A DNA stretch of 5,059 nucleotides from Cellvibrionales bacterium UBA1969 (GTDB lineage: Bacteria; Pseudomonadota; Gammaproteobacteria; Pseudomonadales; UBA7434): the NCBI GenBank assembly GCA_002339085.1, contig DDDX01000067.1:1-5059 (forward strand). Direction: 5' to 3'. Shown in pieces: positions 1 to 5,059 of the stretch. Position 1 is the first letter of the stretch, and each line of letters starts with the position of its first letter. The translations under genes were made by a program, and so were the position numbers. The notes under the pieces were generated by a model. It was not told the origin of the DNA. It saw nothing but the letters and a program-made list of their open reading frames with translations, and made no database searches.

Positions 1-311
1 ATAATTACCTTACTTACAATATGCAGAGCGACCTCAAAGAATGGGATGGCTCTAGTTGGACGGCTTCAACTAACAGTTTACTAACACTTGAAAGCCATGA
101 TTACGGAGTGCAACCTTTCTCTTTGGGTCTAATTGGCATGTCAGATGATGAAGGTGGTGTTCATGAGCACCTTGCGAAGGTACTGTTAAATAATGGTTTA
201 GTGGCCGATGAATGTGGTGTAGCAATTGGTGCGTTGACGGTGCCTAATAGCGTGATTGATCGCTCGGCCGCCCTGCCGGCGGCAGGTATTTTAATTATGA
301 GCGGGCCTTAA
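1..311 (+). CDS. 3' end of an unrecognised protein (partial at window start)
   Basis: The frame is open from position 3 to the TAA at 309-311, giving about 102 visible residues. The first in-frame ATG is at 21, but no purine-rich ribosome binding site precedes it and the frame continues upstream, so this is most likely the C-terminal part of a longer protein. I do not recognise the family. The visible part opens with a Trp/Ser/Thr-rich stretch (around EWDGSSW). It continues with an acidic segment, MSDDEGGVHEH, then a Gly/Ala/Val-rich region, GVAIGALTVPNS, and a hydrophobic end, PAAGILIMSGP. No signal peptide, clear membrane span or catalytic motif can be assigned. It ends 24 bp before dusC, on the same strand and in the same frame, so the two may share a transcript. 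Base use resembles that of dusC. I am confident it is coding and have no functional call. Confidence 0.7.
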   Translation, partial: NYLTYNMQSDLKEWDGSSWTASTNSLLTLESHDYGVQPFSLGLIGMSDDEGGVHEHLAKVLLNNGLVADECGVAIGALTVPNSVIDRSAALPAAGILIMSGP

Positions 312-319
312 CTCTCAAC

Positions 320-325
320 AGGTGA
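320..325 (+). promoter_or_regulatory. Ribosome binding site of dusC
   Basis: AGGTGA lies 10 nt before the ATG at 336. It fits that ATG as the dusC start, where the protein begins directly with the family's MRIFLAPMEG segment. It falls in the short gap after the preceding gene's stop. Confidence 0.6.
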
Positions 326-335
326 TTTTGATTCT

Positions 336-1307
336 ATGCGCATTTTTTTGGCTCCAATGGAAGGCGTTATTGATCACCACTTTCGCACCCTCTACAGTGC
401 CATCGGCGGGGTCGATATTTGTGTCAGTGAGTTTATTCGCGTCAATGACGTGGCGGTCAGTAAAAAAGTGTTTCTGCGTGATTGCCCTGAACTGCAGTAT
501 GCTTCATTCCATCAACACCGATTAAGTGCCACCCCTAATGGCACGCCCTTACGCGTGCAATTGTTAGGTAGCAATCCGGAAACCATCGCCGCTAGCGCAG
601 TCACTGCTATTAATCTTGGCGCTTCGGCGATTGATTTAAATTTTGGTTGCCCTGCCAAAACAGTAAACAAAAGTCGCGGCGGTGCGGTGTTGTTAAAAGA
701 GCCGCAATTGGTGGGTGAGATTGTTCGACAAGTGCGAGTCGCAGTGCCGAGTGAGCGGCCCGTCACGGCAAAAATTCGTTTGGGCTTTGAAGACCGCAGT
801 CTCTATATGGACAACGCTTTAGCTATCGCTGAAGCCGGTGCAACAGAGCTTTGCGTTCATGCCCGTTCTCGGGCTGATGGCTATAACCCACCGGCTTATT
901 GGTCTTATATTAAAAAAATTGTTGAAGCGGTTTCGTTACCAATCATTGCTAATGGCGAAGTATGGTCAGTTGAAGATTGGCGAAACTGTCGTGAACAAAC
1001 CGGTTGTGAGGATGTTATGTTGGGTCGTGGTTTAATTGCTTGTCCCGATTTGGCCTTACAAATAAAAGCGGCAGCGGCGGGACAAAAGTATCAAGCCTTA
1101 TCTTGGTCGGCTGTCATGCAGTTGCTAAATCAATTTTACTATGAGACCACGGCGGCTTATCCGAGTCGATTTTTAGGTAATCGGGTGAAGCAGTGGTTAT
1201 TTTATTTGCAGATGCATTACCCGGAAGCCAAAGCCTTATTTGATACGATTAAGCGTTATCGACAACCGCAGGAATTTGAGGCGGTGCTGGGCTTACCGCT
1301 GGCCTAA
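336..1307 (+). CDS. dusC: tRNA-dihydrouridine(16) synthase DusC
   Basis: A cytoplasmic FMN-dependent enzyme that reduces a uridine in the tRNA D-loop to dihydrouridine with NADPH; the DusC subfamily acts on U16. The 323 residues match the usual DusC length of about 315. Visible landmarks are the N-terminal flavin-barrel start LAPMEGV (5-11), the DusC-like SEFIRV (31-36) and RVQLLG (73-78). The active-site segment LNFGCPAKTVN (101-111) has catalytic Cys105. Further on are the FMN/tRNA-contacting Lys in AKIRLG (145-150), the VHARS segment with His175, ANGEVW (205-210) and MLGRG (228-232). A helical C-terminal tRNA-binding domain follows, with RVKQWLFYL (283-291). The pattern fits DusC better than DusA or DusB, notably the start and the KQWL helix. 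It may be co-transcribed with the gene ending at 311 and is convergent with the next gene. Nothing is missing or broken. Confidence 0.95.
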   Translation: MRIFLAPMEGVIDHHFRTLYSAIGGVDICVSEFIRVNDVAVSKKVFLRDCPELQYASFHQHRLSATPNGTPLRVQLLGSNPETIAASAVTAINLGASAIDLNFGCPAKTVNKSRGGAVLLKEPQLVGEIVRQVRVAVPSERPVTAKIRLGFEDRSLYMDNALAIAEAGATELCVHARSRADGYNPPAYWSYIKKIVEAVSLPIIANGEVWSVEDWRNCREQTGCEDVMLGRGLIACPDLALQIKAAAAGQKYQALSWSAVMQLLNQFYYETTAAYPSRFLGNRVKQWLFYLQMHYPEAKALFDTIKRYRQPQEFEAVLGLPLA

Positions 1308-1331
1308 GCTACCTATAAATAGCGGCGAAGG

Positions 1332-1775
1332 CTAAATCACTTTGACCCAACTTTTTTCTTCGACTCTGCGTTGTATTTTCCAGATACCGTCGACTTTTAC
1401 GTAGTCATCTAAGTACCACAGGCCACACATCATTAATTTACTCTGCCCTTCTTTAGCGGCCATTTCCATCGGATTGAAACACATAATACGGCCTGTTGCT
1501 TGGCTAATATCATGCTCAGTAGCCAAGGTGATTTGGCAGTTAGCGTTGAGATGTTGATGACTAGGAAAGGCATCAGTCAATGACCTTTGTAAGAAATCAA
1601 TCGTTTCGGGTAGATTGCCCTTCTCGCCACCTAATGCGGTGTAGTCAATGAAAGCATCGTCGGTAAATACCTCATTTAGTTGATCAAATGCCTTGGCATC
1701 AATCAACTCAGCGTAGCGATACAGTAAATCGTGGATTTCAAGTTTGGCAGAGACTTGTTCGAGGGTGTAAGCCAT
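1332..1775 (-). CDS. SnoaL-like / NTF2-fold family protein, possible dehydratase
   Basis: A 147-residue cytoplasmic single-domain protein of the NTF2-like superfamily, SnoaL_4 type. The start is typical of the group: a helix with IHDLLYRYAELID (14-26), then LNEVFTDDAFIDYTALGG (33-50). The C-terminal sheet holds GLWYLDDYVKVDGIWKIQRR (118-137), the usual W-Y-D ... G-W-I-R pattern. Tyr21, Asp26, His75 and Arg136/137 are spaced much like the catalytic residues I recall for bile-acid 7-alpha-dehydratase BaiE (Tyr, Asp, His, Arg). A dehydratase or isomerase acting on a polycyclic or aromatic substrate is therefore possible, but many homologues have no known role. The ATG at 1775 has AAGGA 10 nt upstream. 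The gene lies 132 bp downstream of fpr on the same strand and converges on dusC. No metabolic partner genes are visible, so the substrate cannot be inferred. Confidence 0.85.
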   Translation of the reverse strand: MAYTLEQVSAKLEIHDLLYRYAELIDAKAFDQLNEVFTDDAFIDYTALGGEKGNLPETIDFLQRSLTDAFPSHQHLNANCQITLATEHDISQATGRIMCFNPMEMAAKEGQSKLMMCGLWYLDDYVKVDGIWKIQRRVEEKSWVKVI

Positions 1776-1785
1776 AAGTGGATTA

Positions 1786-1790
1786 TCCTT
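1786..1790 (-). promoter_or_regulatory. Ribosome binding site of the SnoaL-like gene
   Basis: On the minus strand AAGGA lies 10 nt before the ATG at 1775. It supports that start and shows the gene has its own translation signal despite following fpr. Confidence 0.55.
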
Positions 1791-1874
1791 ATATAACAGT
1801 CTAGAAAATGAAAGCTGACTAACTAGCTTTGAAACTAATAATAAGAATACCGTAATAAGGTGAGGTTAAAGTTG

Positions 1875-1910
1875 GCGATAAGTTAATTATCGCTAATCGA
1901 ATTACGATTA
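1875..1910 (-). terminator. Two AT-rich hairpins at the 3' end of fpr (weak terminator candidate)
   Basis: Reading along fpr, the stop codon lies inside a 6-bp inverted repeat (CGATTA 1905-1910 with TAATCG 1894-1899, 5-nt loop). A 7-bp one follows at once (TTATCGC 1887-1893 with GCGATAA 1875-1881, 5-nt loop). Stems are short and AT-rich and no clear T-run follows, so termination would be weak. The rest of the 132-bp gap (1776-1907) holds only the downstream gene's ribosome binding site and no convincing promoter. Confidence 0.3.
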
Positions 1911-2681
1911 ACTTTCGACAAAGGCTCGCTCAATCACATAGTGTCCTTGGTTGCCGCTGCGCACTTCATTAAATCCTCGCTCGTCCAAGATGGCACACAT
2001 ATCTTTGAGCATACTGGGACTGCCACAGAGCATAAACCGATCATCCGCTACGTTTGGCTTTGGCAGACCTAGGTCAAGAAATAATTTACCGCTGGTCATC
2101 AGGTCGGTTAAACGGCCATTGTTTTTATAAGGTTCACGGGTCACAGTAGGGTAGTAAAGCAGTTTTTCACGGACCATCTCGCCAAAATATTCGTGTTGGG
2201 GCAGTTCATTCTCGATGTAGTTGCTGTAAGCCAATTCAGACACCTCTCTCACCCCGTGAGCGAGAATGATTTTATCGAATTGCTCATAGACCTCAAAGTC
2301 TTTGATAATACTCATAAAGGGGGCTAAGCCAGTACCAGTTCCTATAAGGTATAAGTTTTTTCCAGGTAGCATTTCATCGGTGACCAGTGTGCCTAGTGGT
2401 TTTTTACCGATTAACACTTCATCACCAACTTTTAAATGCTGTAATTTCGATGTCAGTGGGCCATCGGGGACTTTAATGCTAAAAAATTCCAGCTCATCTT
2501 CGTAATTTGCACTGGCGATGCTGTAGGCGCGTAATAGGGGTTTTCCTTCATGTTCAAGGCCAACCATCACGAAGTGACCATTTTTAAAGCGAAAACCAGC
2601 ATCTCGGGTGGTTTTAAAGCTAAATAAACTGTTGTTCCAATGGTGGACGTCAGTCACGGTTTCGGTCATTAACTTAGCCAT
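1908..2681 (-). CDS. fpr: Ferredoxin/flavodoxin-NADP+ reductase, bacterial subclass I
   Basis: An FAD-containing cytoplasmic enzyme that passes electrons between NADPH and ferredoxin or flavodoxin. It supports Fe-S enzymes, iron-sulfur cluster upkeep and redox-stress defence. The 257 residues are full length and resemble the Azotobacter vinelandii/Pseudomonas type throughout: VHHWNNSLFSFKTTR (12-26), FAD-binding RAYSIAS (51-57), FFSIKVPDGPLTS (66-78), NADP-binding GTGTGLAPF (114-122), HGVREVSELAY (142-152), LCGSPSM (218-224) and the C-terminal tail IERAFVES (250-257). In the A. vinelandii enzyme the RAYS arginine and the C-terminal Phe (here Phe254) pack against the flavin. The ATG at 2681 is preceded by GAGGA at 7-nt spacing. 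The gene is divergent from a FinR-like LysR regulator, the arrangement in which pseudomonad fpr is induced by oxidative stress. Confidence 0.96.
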   Translation of the reverse strand: MAKLMTETVTDVHHWNNSLFSFKTTRDAGFRFKNGHFVMVGLEHEGKPLLRAYSIASANYEDELEFFSIKVPDGPLTSKLQHLKVGDEVLIGKKPLGTLVTDEMLPGKNLYLIGTGTGLAPFMSIIKDFEVYEQFDKIILAHGVREVSELAYSNYIENELPQHEYFGEMVREKLLYYPTVTREPYKNNGRLTDLMTSGKLFLDLGLPKPNVADDRFMLCGSPSMLKDMCAILDERGFNEVRSGNQGHYVIERAFVES

Positions 2682-2687
2682 TCGTTT

Positions 2688-2692
2688 TCCTC
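2688..2692 (-). promoter_or_regulatory. Ribosome binding site of fpr
   Basis: GAGGA on the minus strand lies about 6-7 nt before the ATG at 2681, an ideal spacing. It favours this ATG over the second in-frame Met at residue 5. Confidence 0.7.
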
Positions 2693-2768
2693 AAACAAAA
2701 TTATCGTCTCAAGCCAGGAAGTTCACTATATAAGGCAATTATCAATAGGTATAGCGGGATATTAAGAT

Positions 2769-2797
2769 ATAATATATTTGTTTTTCCGATATAATAA
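2769..2797 (-). promoter_or_regulatory. Candidate fpr promoter
   Basis: On the minus strand TTATTA (plus 2792-2797) and TATTAT (plus 2769-2774) are separated by 17 nt. The -10 differs from TATAAT at one base; the -35 is poor, as expected for an activator-dependent promoter. Transcription would start near 2762, giving a leader of about 80 nt. The whole region is AT-rich and other -10-like strings exist, for example TATAGT at plus 2725-2730, so this is tentative. Confidence 0.25.
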
Positions 2798-2810
2798 CTG
2801 CGTTAATATT

Positions 2811-2829
2811 TTTGATATCATTTATCAAA
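2811..2829. promoter_or_regulatory. Inverted repeat TTTGATA-N5-TATCAAA, candidate LysR operator
   Basis: A perfect 7-bp inverted repeat: TTTGATA at 2811-2817 and TATCAAA at 2823-2829 around a 5-nt spacer. It fits the dyad T-N11-A type of site used by LysR-family regulators. It lies 91 bp upstream of the regulator's GTG and about 130 bp upstream of the fpr ATG, between the two divergent genes. The regulator binding here is inferred from position. Confidence 0.45.
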
Positions 2830-2854
2830 TAATAAAAGTTATCATTTGATAAAT
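2820..2854. repeat. Near-perfect 16-bp palindrome in the fpr-regulator intergenic region
   Basis: The left arm at 2820-2835 (ATTTATCAAATAATAA) and right arm at 2839-2854 (TTATCATTTGATAAAT) pair at 15 of 16 positions around a 3-nt centre (AAG). The outer 11 bp are perfect. It shares its left half-site with the dyad at 2811-2829, giving three TTTGATA/TATCAAA copies in 41 bp. It has no GC-rich stem or T-run and sits between divergent starts, so it is not a terminator. An operator for the LysR protein or another redox or iron regulator is most likely. Confidence 0.6.
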
Positions 2855-2863
2855 CAATGTGGC

Positions 2864-2888
2864 TGACAGTGACTATACGGTGCTGTCA
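2864..2888. repeat. Small inverted repeat TGACAG-N13-CTGTCA
   Basis: A perfect 6-bp dyad (TGACAG 2864-2869, CTGTCA 2883-2888) centred on a TATAC string at 2874-2878, which could be part of a -10 element for the regulator gene. It ends 31 bp before the GTG start. It might be a second or autoregulatory site, but a 6-bp dyad can occur by chance. Confidence 0.25.
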
Positions 2889-2905
2889 TTAATCTGGCTT
2901 AACCT

Positions 2906-2910
2906 AGAGG
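2906..2910 (+). promoter_or_regulatory. Ribosome binding site deciding the GTG start of the LysR gene
   Basis: AGAGG lies 9 nt before the GTG at 2920. The first in-frame ATG after Met1 encodes Met29, inside the DNA-binding helix-turn-helix, so the GTG must be the start. Confidence 0.65.
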
Positions 2911-2919
2911 CTCCAGACA

Positions 2920-3813
2920 GTGAAATTTACCCTACGACAACTTCAAGTATTTCTTGCCACGGCGCATTATCAAAATATTAGTCGAGCGGCTGAGAGTTTA
3001 TCCATGTCTCAGTCTGCCGCCAGTGGCGCACTACGCGATTTAGAGCAGCGTTATGATGCGCAACTGTTTGATCGGGTGGGGAAACGATTGCGGCTCAATA
3101 TGCTGGGTCAATCGCTTCGTCCCTTAGCTGAGGCCTTGATCTCAGGCGCAGAGGATGTTGATGTTGTTTTGCAGCAGCAAATGCCTGCGGGGCGATTACG
3201 AGTTGGCGCAACGCTGACCATCGGCAATTACATCGCAATACCGATTATTGCTCGTTTTAAAAGGGATTATCATGAAGTGAGTGTTAGCTTACATGTCGCT
3301 AATACTGCGCATATCGCTAAGCAGGTACTGGATTTTGAGCTAGACGTCGGTTTAATAGAGGGCGAGTATTCACACTCAGATCTTCAGGTGCAGCCATGGT
3401 GTCATGATGAGTTAATGATTTTTTGTTCGCCAGAGCACCCTTATGCGGCTAAAAAAAATCTAACCGATGAGGACTTAATCAAGGCCCAATGGATTCTGCG
3501 TGAGTATGGTTCAGGCACACGGCAAACCTTTGATCGCGCCATGCACGGTTTAATCAATGAGCTGGATGTGCACTTGGAGTTTGAGCATACCGAGGCCATT
3601 AAGCGGGCCGTTGAAGCGGGTCTAGGGCTTGGCTGTTTGTCCGTTATTCCGCTAGCCGATGCCTTTAAAAGAGGGAGCTTAGTGCCACTGAAGGTGAAAC
3701 ATCGCGATATGAGCAGGCAATTCTACTTTGTTACGCATAATAAAAAGTTTCCTTCACGGGGACTTCAATCGTGGCTCGACTGTTGCCGTGACACGCACCC
3801 AGAGACAACTTAG
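2920..3813 (+). CDS. finR: LysR-family regulator, FinR-like, divergent from fpr
   Basis: A 297-residue DNA-binding regulator of usual LysR length. The N-terminal winged helix-turn-helix spans about 1-62: LRQLQVFLATA (5-15), the helix pair ISRAAESLSMSQSAASGAL (20-38), then LFDRVGKRLRLN (49-60). A linker helix runs to about 88. The C-terminal effector domain starts with GRLRVGATLTIGNY (91-104), followed by VANTAHIAKQV (126-136), DVGLIEGE (142-149), WILREYGSGTR (191-201), EHTEAIKRAVEAGLGLGCLS (222-241) and RGSLVPL (251-257). The start MKFTLRQLQVF, the GATLTIGNY segment and the place divergent from fpr match pseudomonad FinR, which activates fpr under superoxide stress. Other members of this branch sit near other genes, so the symbol rests largely on context. 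The start is GTG with AGAGG upstream. The TAG overlaps the stop of the convergent transporter by 4 bp. Confidence 0.85.
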   Translation: MKFTLRQLQVFLATAHYQNISRAAESLSMSQSAASGALRDLEQRYDAQLFDRVGKRLRLNMLGQSLRPLAEALISGAEDVDVVLQQQMPAGRLRVGATLTIGNYIAIPIIARFKRDYHEVSVSLHVANTAHIAKQVLDFELDVGLIEGEYSHSDLQVQPWCHDELMIFCSPEHPYAAKKNLTDEDLIKAQWILREYGSGTRQTFDRAMHGLINELDVHLEFEHTEAIKRAVEAGLGLGCLSVIPLADAFKRGSLVPLKVKHRDMSRQFYFVTHNKKFPSRGLQSWLDCCRDTHPETT

Positions 3814-5059
3814 CTACCTAGACTAGCTTTAATACCTTGATAGAAGATGACTAACACGCCCGCCGGGGCGATAAAACGTATGCTAATAAACCATAGGTTG
3901 AATAAGCCAGTCGATAAACCATCGATCTCTTTACGCACCCGGGTATAGCCGAGCTTCCAACCAACAAACAGCGCAATTAAAAGTCCGCCTAGCGGTAACA
4001 TAATATTGGCAGTTAAATAGTCCAAGCGATCAAATACCTCGCTCGAGTAAATACTTGCCACACCGCCTAGCCAGCATAATAGGCTTAGACCGACAGTGGC
4101 CAGCAAGCGTGAACTGCCTAGTTTTTCTAGCCATGCGATACCGGGCTCGATGAGTGAGATCGATGAGCTTAACGCCGCAATAGCCACTAAAACAAAAAAG
4201 CCTGTGCCAAAGAAGGCACCGCCCCACATACCTGAAAAAGCAATAGGCAGCGTTTCAAATAATAAGCCTGGCCCAGAGCCGGGTGCCAGACCACTGGCAA
4301 ACACCAGTGGAAAGATAGCCATACCGGCAATTAAGGCGATCAACGTATCTAGCCCAGCAACAACGATCACTGCGCTGGAAATTGATTGACTATTTGACAT
4401 ATAAGAGCCGTACACCATGACGGTTCCCATGCCTAAGCTAAGGGTAAAAAAAGCATGGCCCATGGCGATTAACACTGATTGACTGGTCAGCTTGCTAAAG
4501 TCAGCGGCAAACATAAAATTTAAGCCCTTCTGAAATTCGCCGTTTTTAAAGGCGTACCACAGCAAGAGCAAAAGCAAAGCAAATAAAATGGGCATTAAAA
4601 TATTTACGGCATTACCGATGCCACGTGTGACGCCGAGTCCAACAATGGTTGCTGTGGCAAGAATAAAAACGCTATGCCATAGCAATTGCCGTTCGCTATC
4701 TTGGGCTAAATCGCCGAATCTGGCAGCGATGATTTGGGCGTCTTGGCCGATATAGGCTGAACTGGCACTTTGAAACACATATTCCAGCGACCAGCCGGCC
4801 ACCACGCTGTAATACATGAGAATCATGATCCCGGCGGCCACGCCCATGAGACCAATAAACGCCCAAATCTTACTGGCGCCGGCGGCACGTGCTTGCGACA
4901 GCACGGCGTGAATTGGGTTGGCTCGACCTTTTCGACCAAGCAGTACCTCAGCCATCATAATTGGCACGCCAAACATCATAATGCAGATCAGATACATGAG
5001 AACAAAGGCGCCACCACCATTTTCGCCGGCAATATAAGGAAATTTCCAAATATTACCCA
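3810..5059 (-). CDS. Sodium-dependent NSS/SNF-family transporter (N-terminus beyond window)
   Basis: An inner-membrane Na+-coupled symporter, probably for an amino acid or related small amine. The frame stays open past its first visible Met to the window end, adding 20 residues: 415 are seen and the gene start is missing. The family's unwound TM1 signature, GNIWKFPY then ENGGGAF, occupies 1-18. EVLLGRKG (37-44) follows TM2. TM6 carries HAFFTLSLGMG (201-211), as in LeuT. The loop GPGLLFETLP (262-271) and the TM8 Na2-site segment AALSSSISLIEP (294-305) are typical. Further spans near 316-337, 345-370 and 386-409 make about 11 in all, like bacterial MhsT/TyT1 rather than 12-span LeuT. Asp237 lies near the position of LeuT Asn286, and Ala241 near Glu290. 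Substrate cannot be read. It is convergent with the LysR gene, overlapping by 4 bp, and looks unrelated to it. Confidence 0.93.
   Translation of the reverse strand, partial: GNIWKFPYIAGENGGGAFVLMYLICIMMFGVPIMMAEVLLGRKGRANPIHAVLSQARAAGASKIWAFIGLMGVAAGIMILMYYSVVAGWSLEYVFQSASSAYIGQDAQIIAARFGDLAQDSERQLLWHSVFILATATIVGLGVTRGIGNAVNILMPILFALLLLLLWYAFKNGEFQKGLNFMFAADFSKLTSQSVLIAMGHAFFTLSLGMGTVMVYGSYMSNSQSISSAVIVVAGLDTLIALIAGMAIFPLVFASGLAPGSGPGLLFETLPIAFSGMWGGAFFGTGFFVLVAIAALSSSISLIEPGIAWLEKLGSSRLLATVGLSLLCWLGGVASIYSSEVFDRLDYLTANIMLPLGGLLIALFVGWKLGYTRVRKEIDGLSTGLFNLWFISIRFIAPAGVLVIFYQGIKASLGS

Noticed and set aside
21..23. ATG at 21 as a true gene start for the left-edge gene
   Set aside because: No ribosome binding site precedes it and the frame is open to the window edge, so an internal Met is more likely.
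512..766. Open frame of 84 codons on the minus strand
   Set aside because: It lies wholly inside dusC, antisense, with no family resemblance; it is a shadow of the dusC coding bias.
1308..1331. Terminator between dusC and the SnoaL-like gene
   Set aside because: Only short 4-bp AT-rich pairings (such as CTAT/ATAG) with no T-run on either strand.
1811..1830. Inverted repeat AAAGCT-N8-AGCTTT upstream of the SnoaL-like gene
   Set aside because: Six base pairs with an 8-nt loop in AT-rich sequence is weak, with no promoter or protein site to anchor it.
2820..2854. The intergenic palindrome as a terminator or insertion-sequence end
   Set aside because: It sits between divergent gene starts, has an AT-rich stem without a T-run, and no transposase or target duplication is nearby.
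4096..4389. Open frame of 97 codons on the plus strand
   Set aside because: It is antisense to the conserved transporter core, and its Pro/Lys/Ala-rich translation is what that reverse frame would give.

Overview
The window reads as an ordinary chromosomal segment of a gammaproteobacterium with moderate G+C. The clues are a DusC-type tRNA-dihydrouridine synthase, and a short ferredoxin-NADP+ reductase of the Azotobacter/Pseudomonas type divergent from a FinR-like LysR regulator. A marine or environmental relative of the Pseudomonadales/Cellvibrionales would fit, but this is inference and the genus cannot be fixed from the sequence. There are no mobile elements, RNA genes, CRISPR repeats or clear signs of transfer.

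Layout, left to right. (1) Positions 1-311, plus strand: the 3' end of a gene I do not recognise, open across the window edge. (2) 336-1307, plus: dusC, 24 bp downstream and in the same reading frame, possibly co-transcribed. (3) 1332-1775, minus: a SnoaL-like/NTF2-fold protein, convergent with dusC across 24 bp. (4) 1908-2681, minus: fpr, ferredoxin/flavodoxin-NADP+ reductase. (5) 2682-2919: a 238-bp AT-rich divergent control region holding a near-perfect 16-bp palindrome and three TTTGATA/TATCAAA half-sites. (6) 2920-3813, plus: a FinR-like LysR regulator with a GTG start. (7) 3810-5059, minus: a sodium-dependent neurotransmitter:sodium symporter (NSS/SNF) family transporter, cut at its N-terminus by the window end. 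Its stop codon overlaps the regulator's stop tail to tail.

The clearest functional unit is regulator plus fpr. In pseudomonads, FinR controls the neighbouring divergent fpr in response to superoxide-generating or redox stress, and Fpr exchanges electrons between NADPH and ferredoxin or flavodoxin. The same order here supports that role, and the palindromes between the genes are the natural candidate operator. The SnoaL-like gene lies downstream of fpr on the same strand but 132 bp away with its own ribosome binding site, so co-regulation is only possible. It keeps a Tyr-x4-Asp...His pattern recalling bile-acid and scytalone dehydratase-type enzymes. dusC and the transporter look unrelated to the redox pair.

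I did not find a convincing undescribed system. The items most worth a second look are the palindromic operator region, the possible catalytic set in the SnoaL-like protein and the unidentified gene end at the left edge. No stretch longer than 300 bases lacks a gene.
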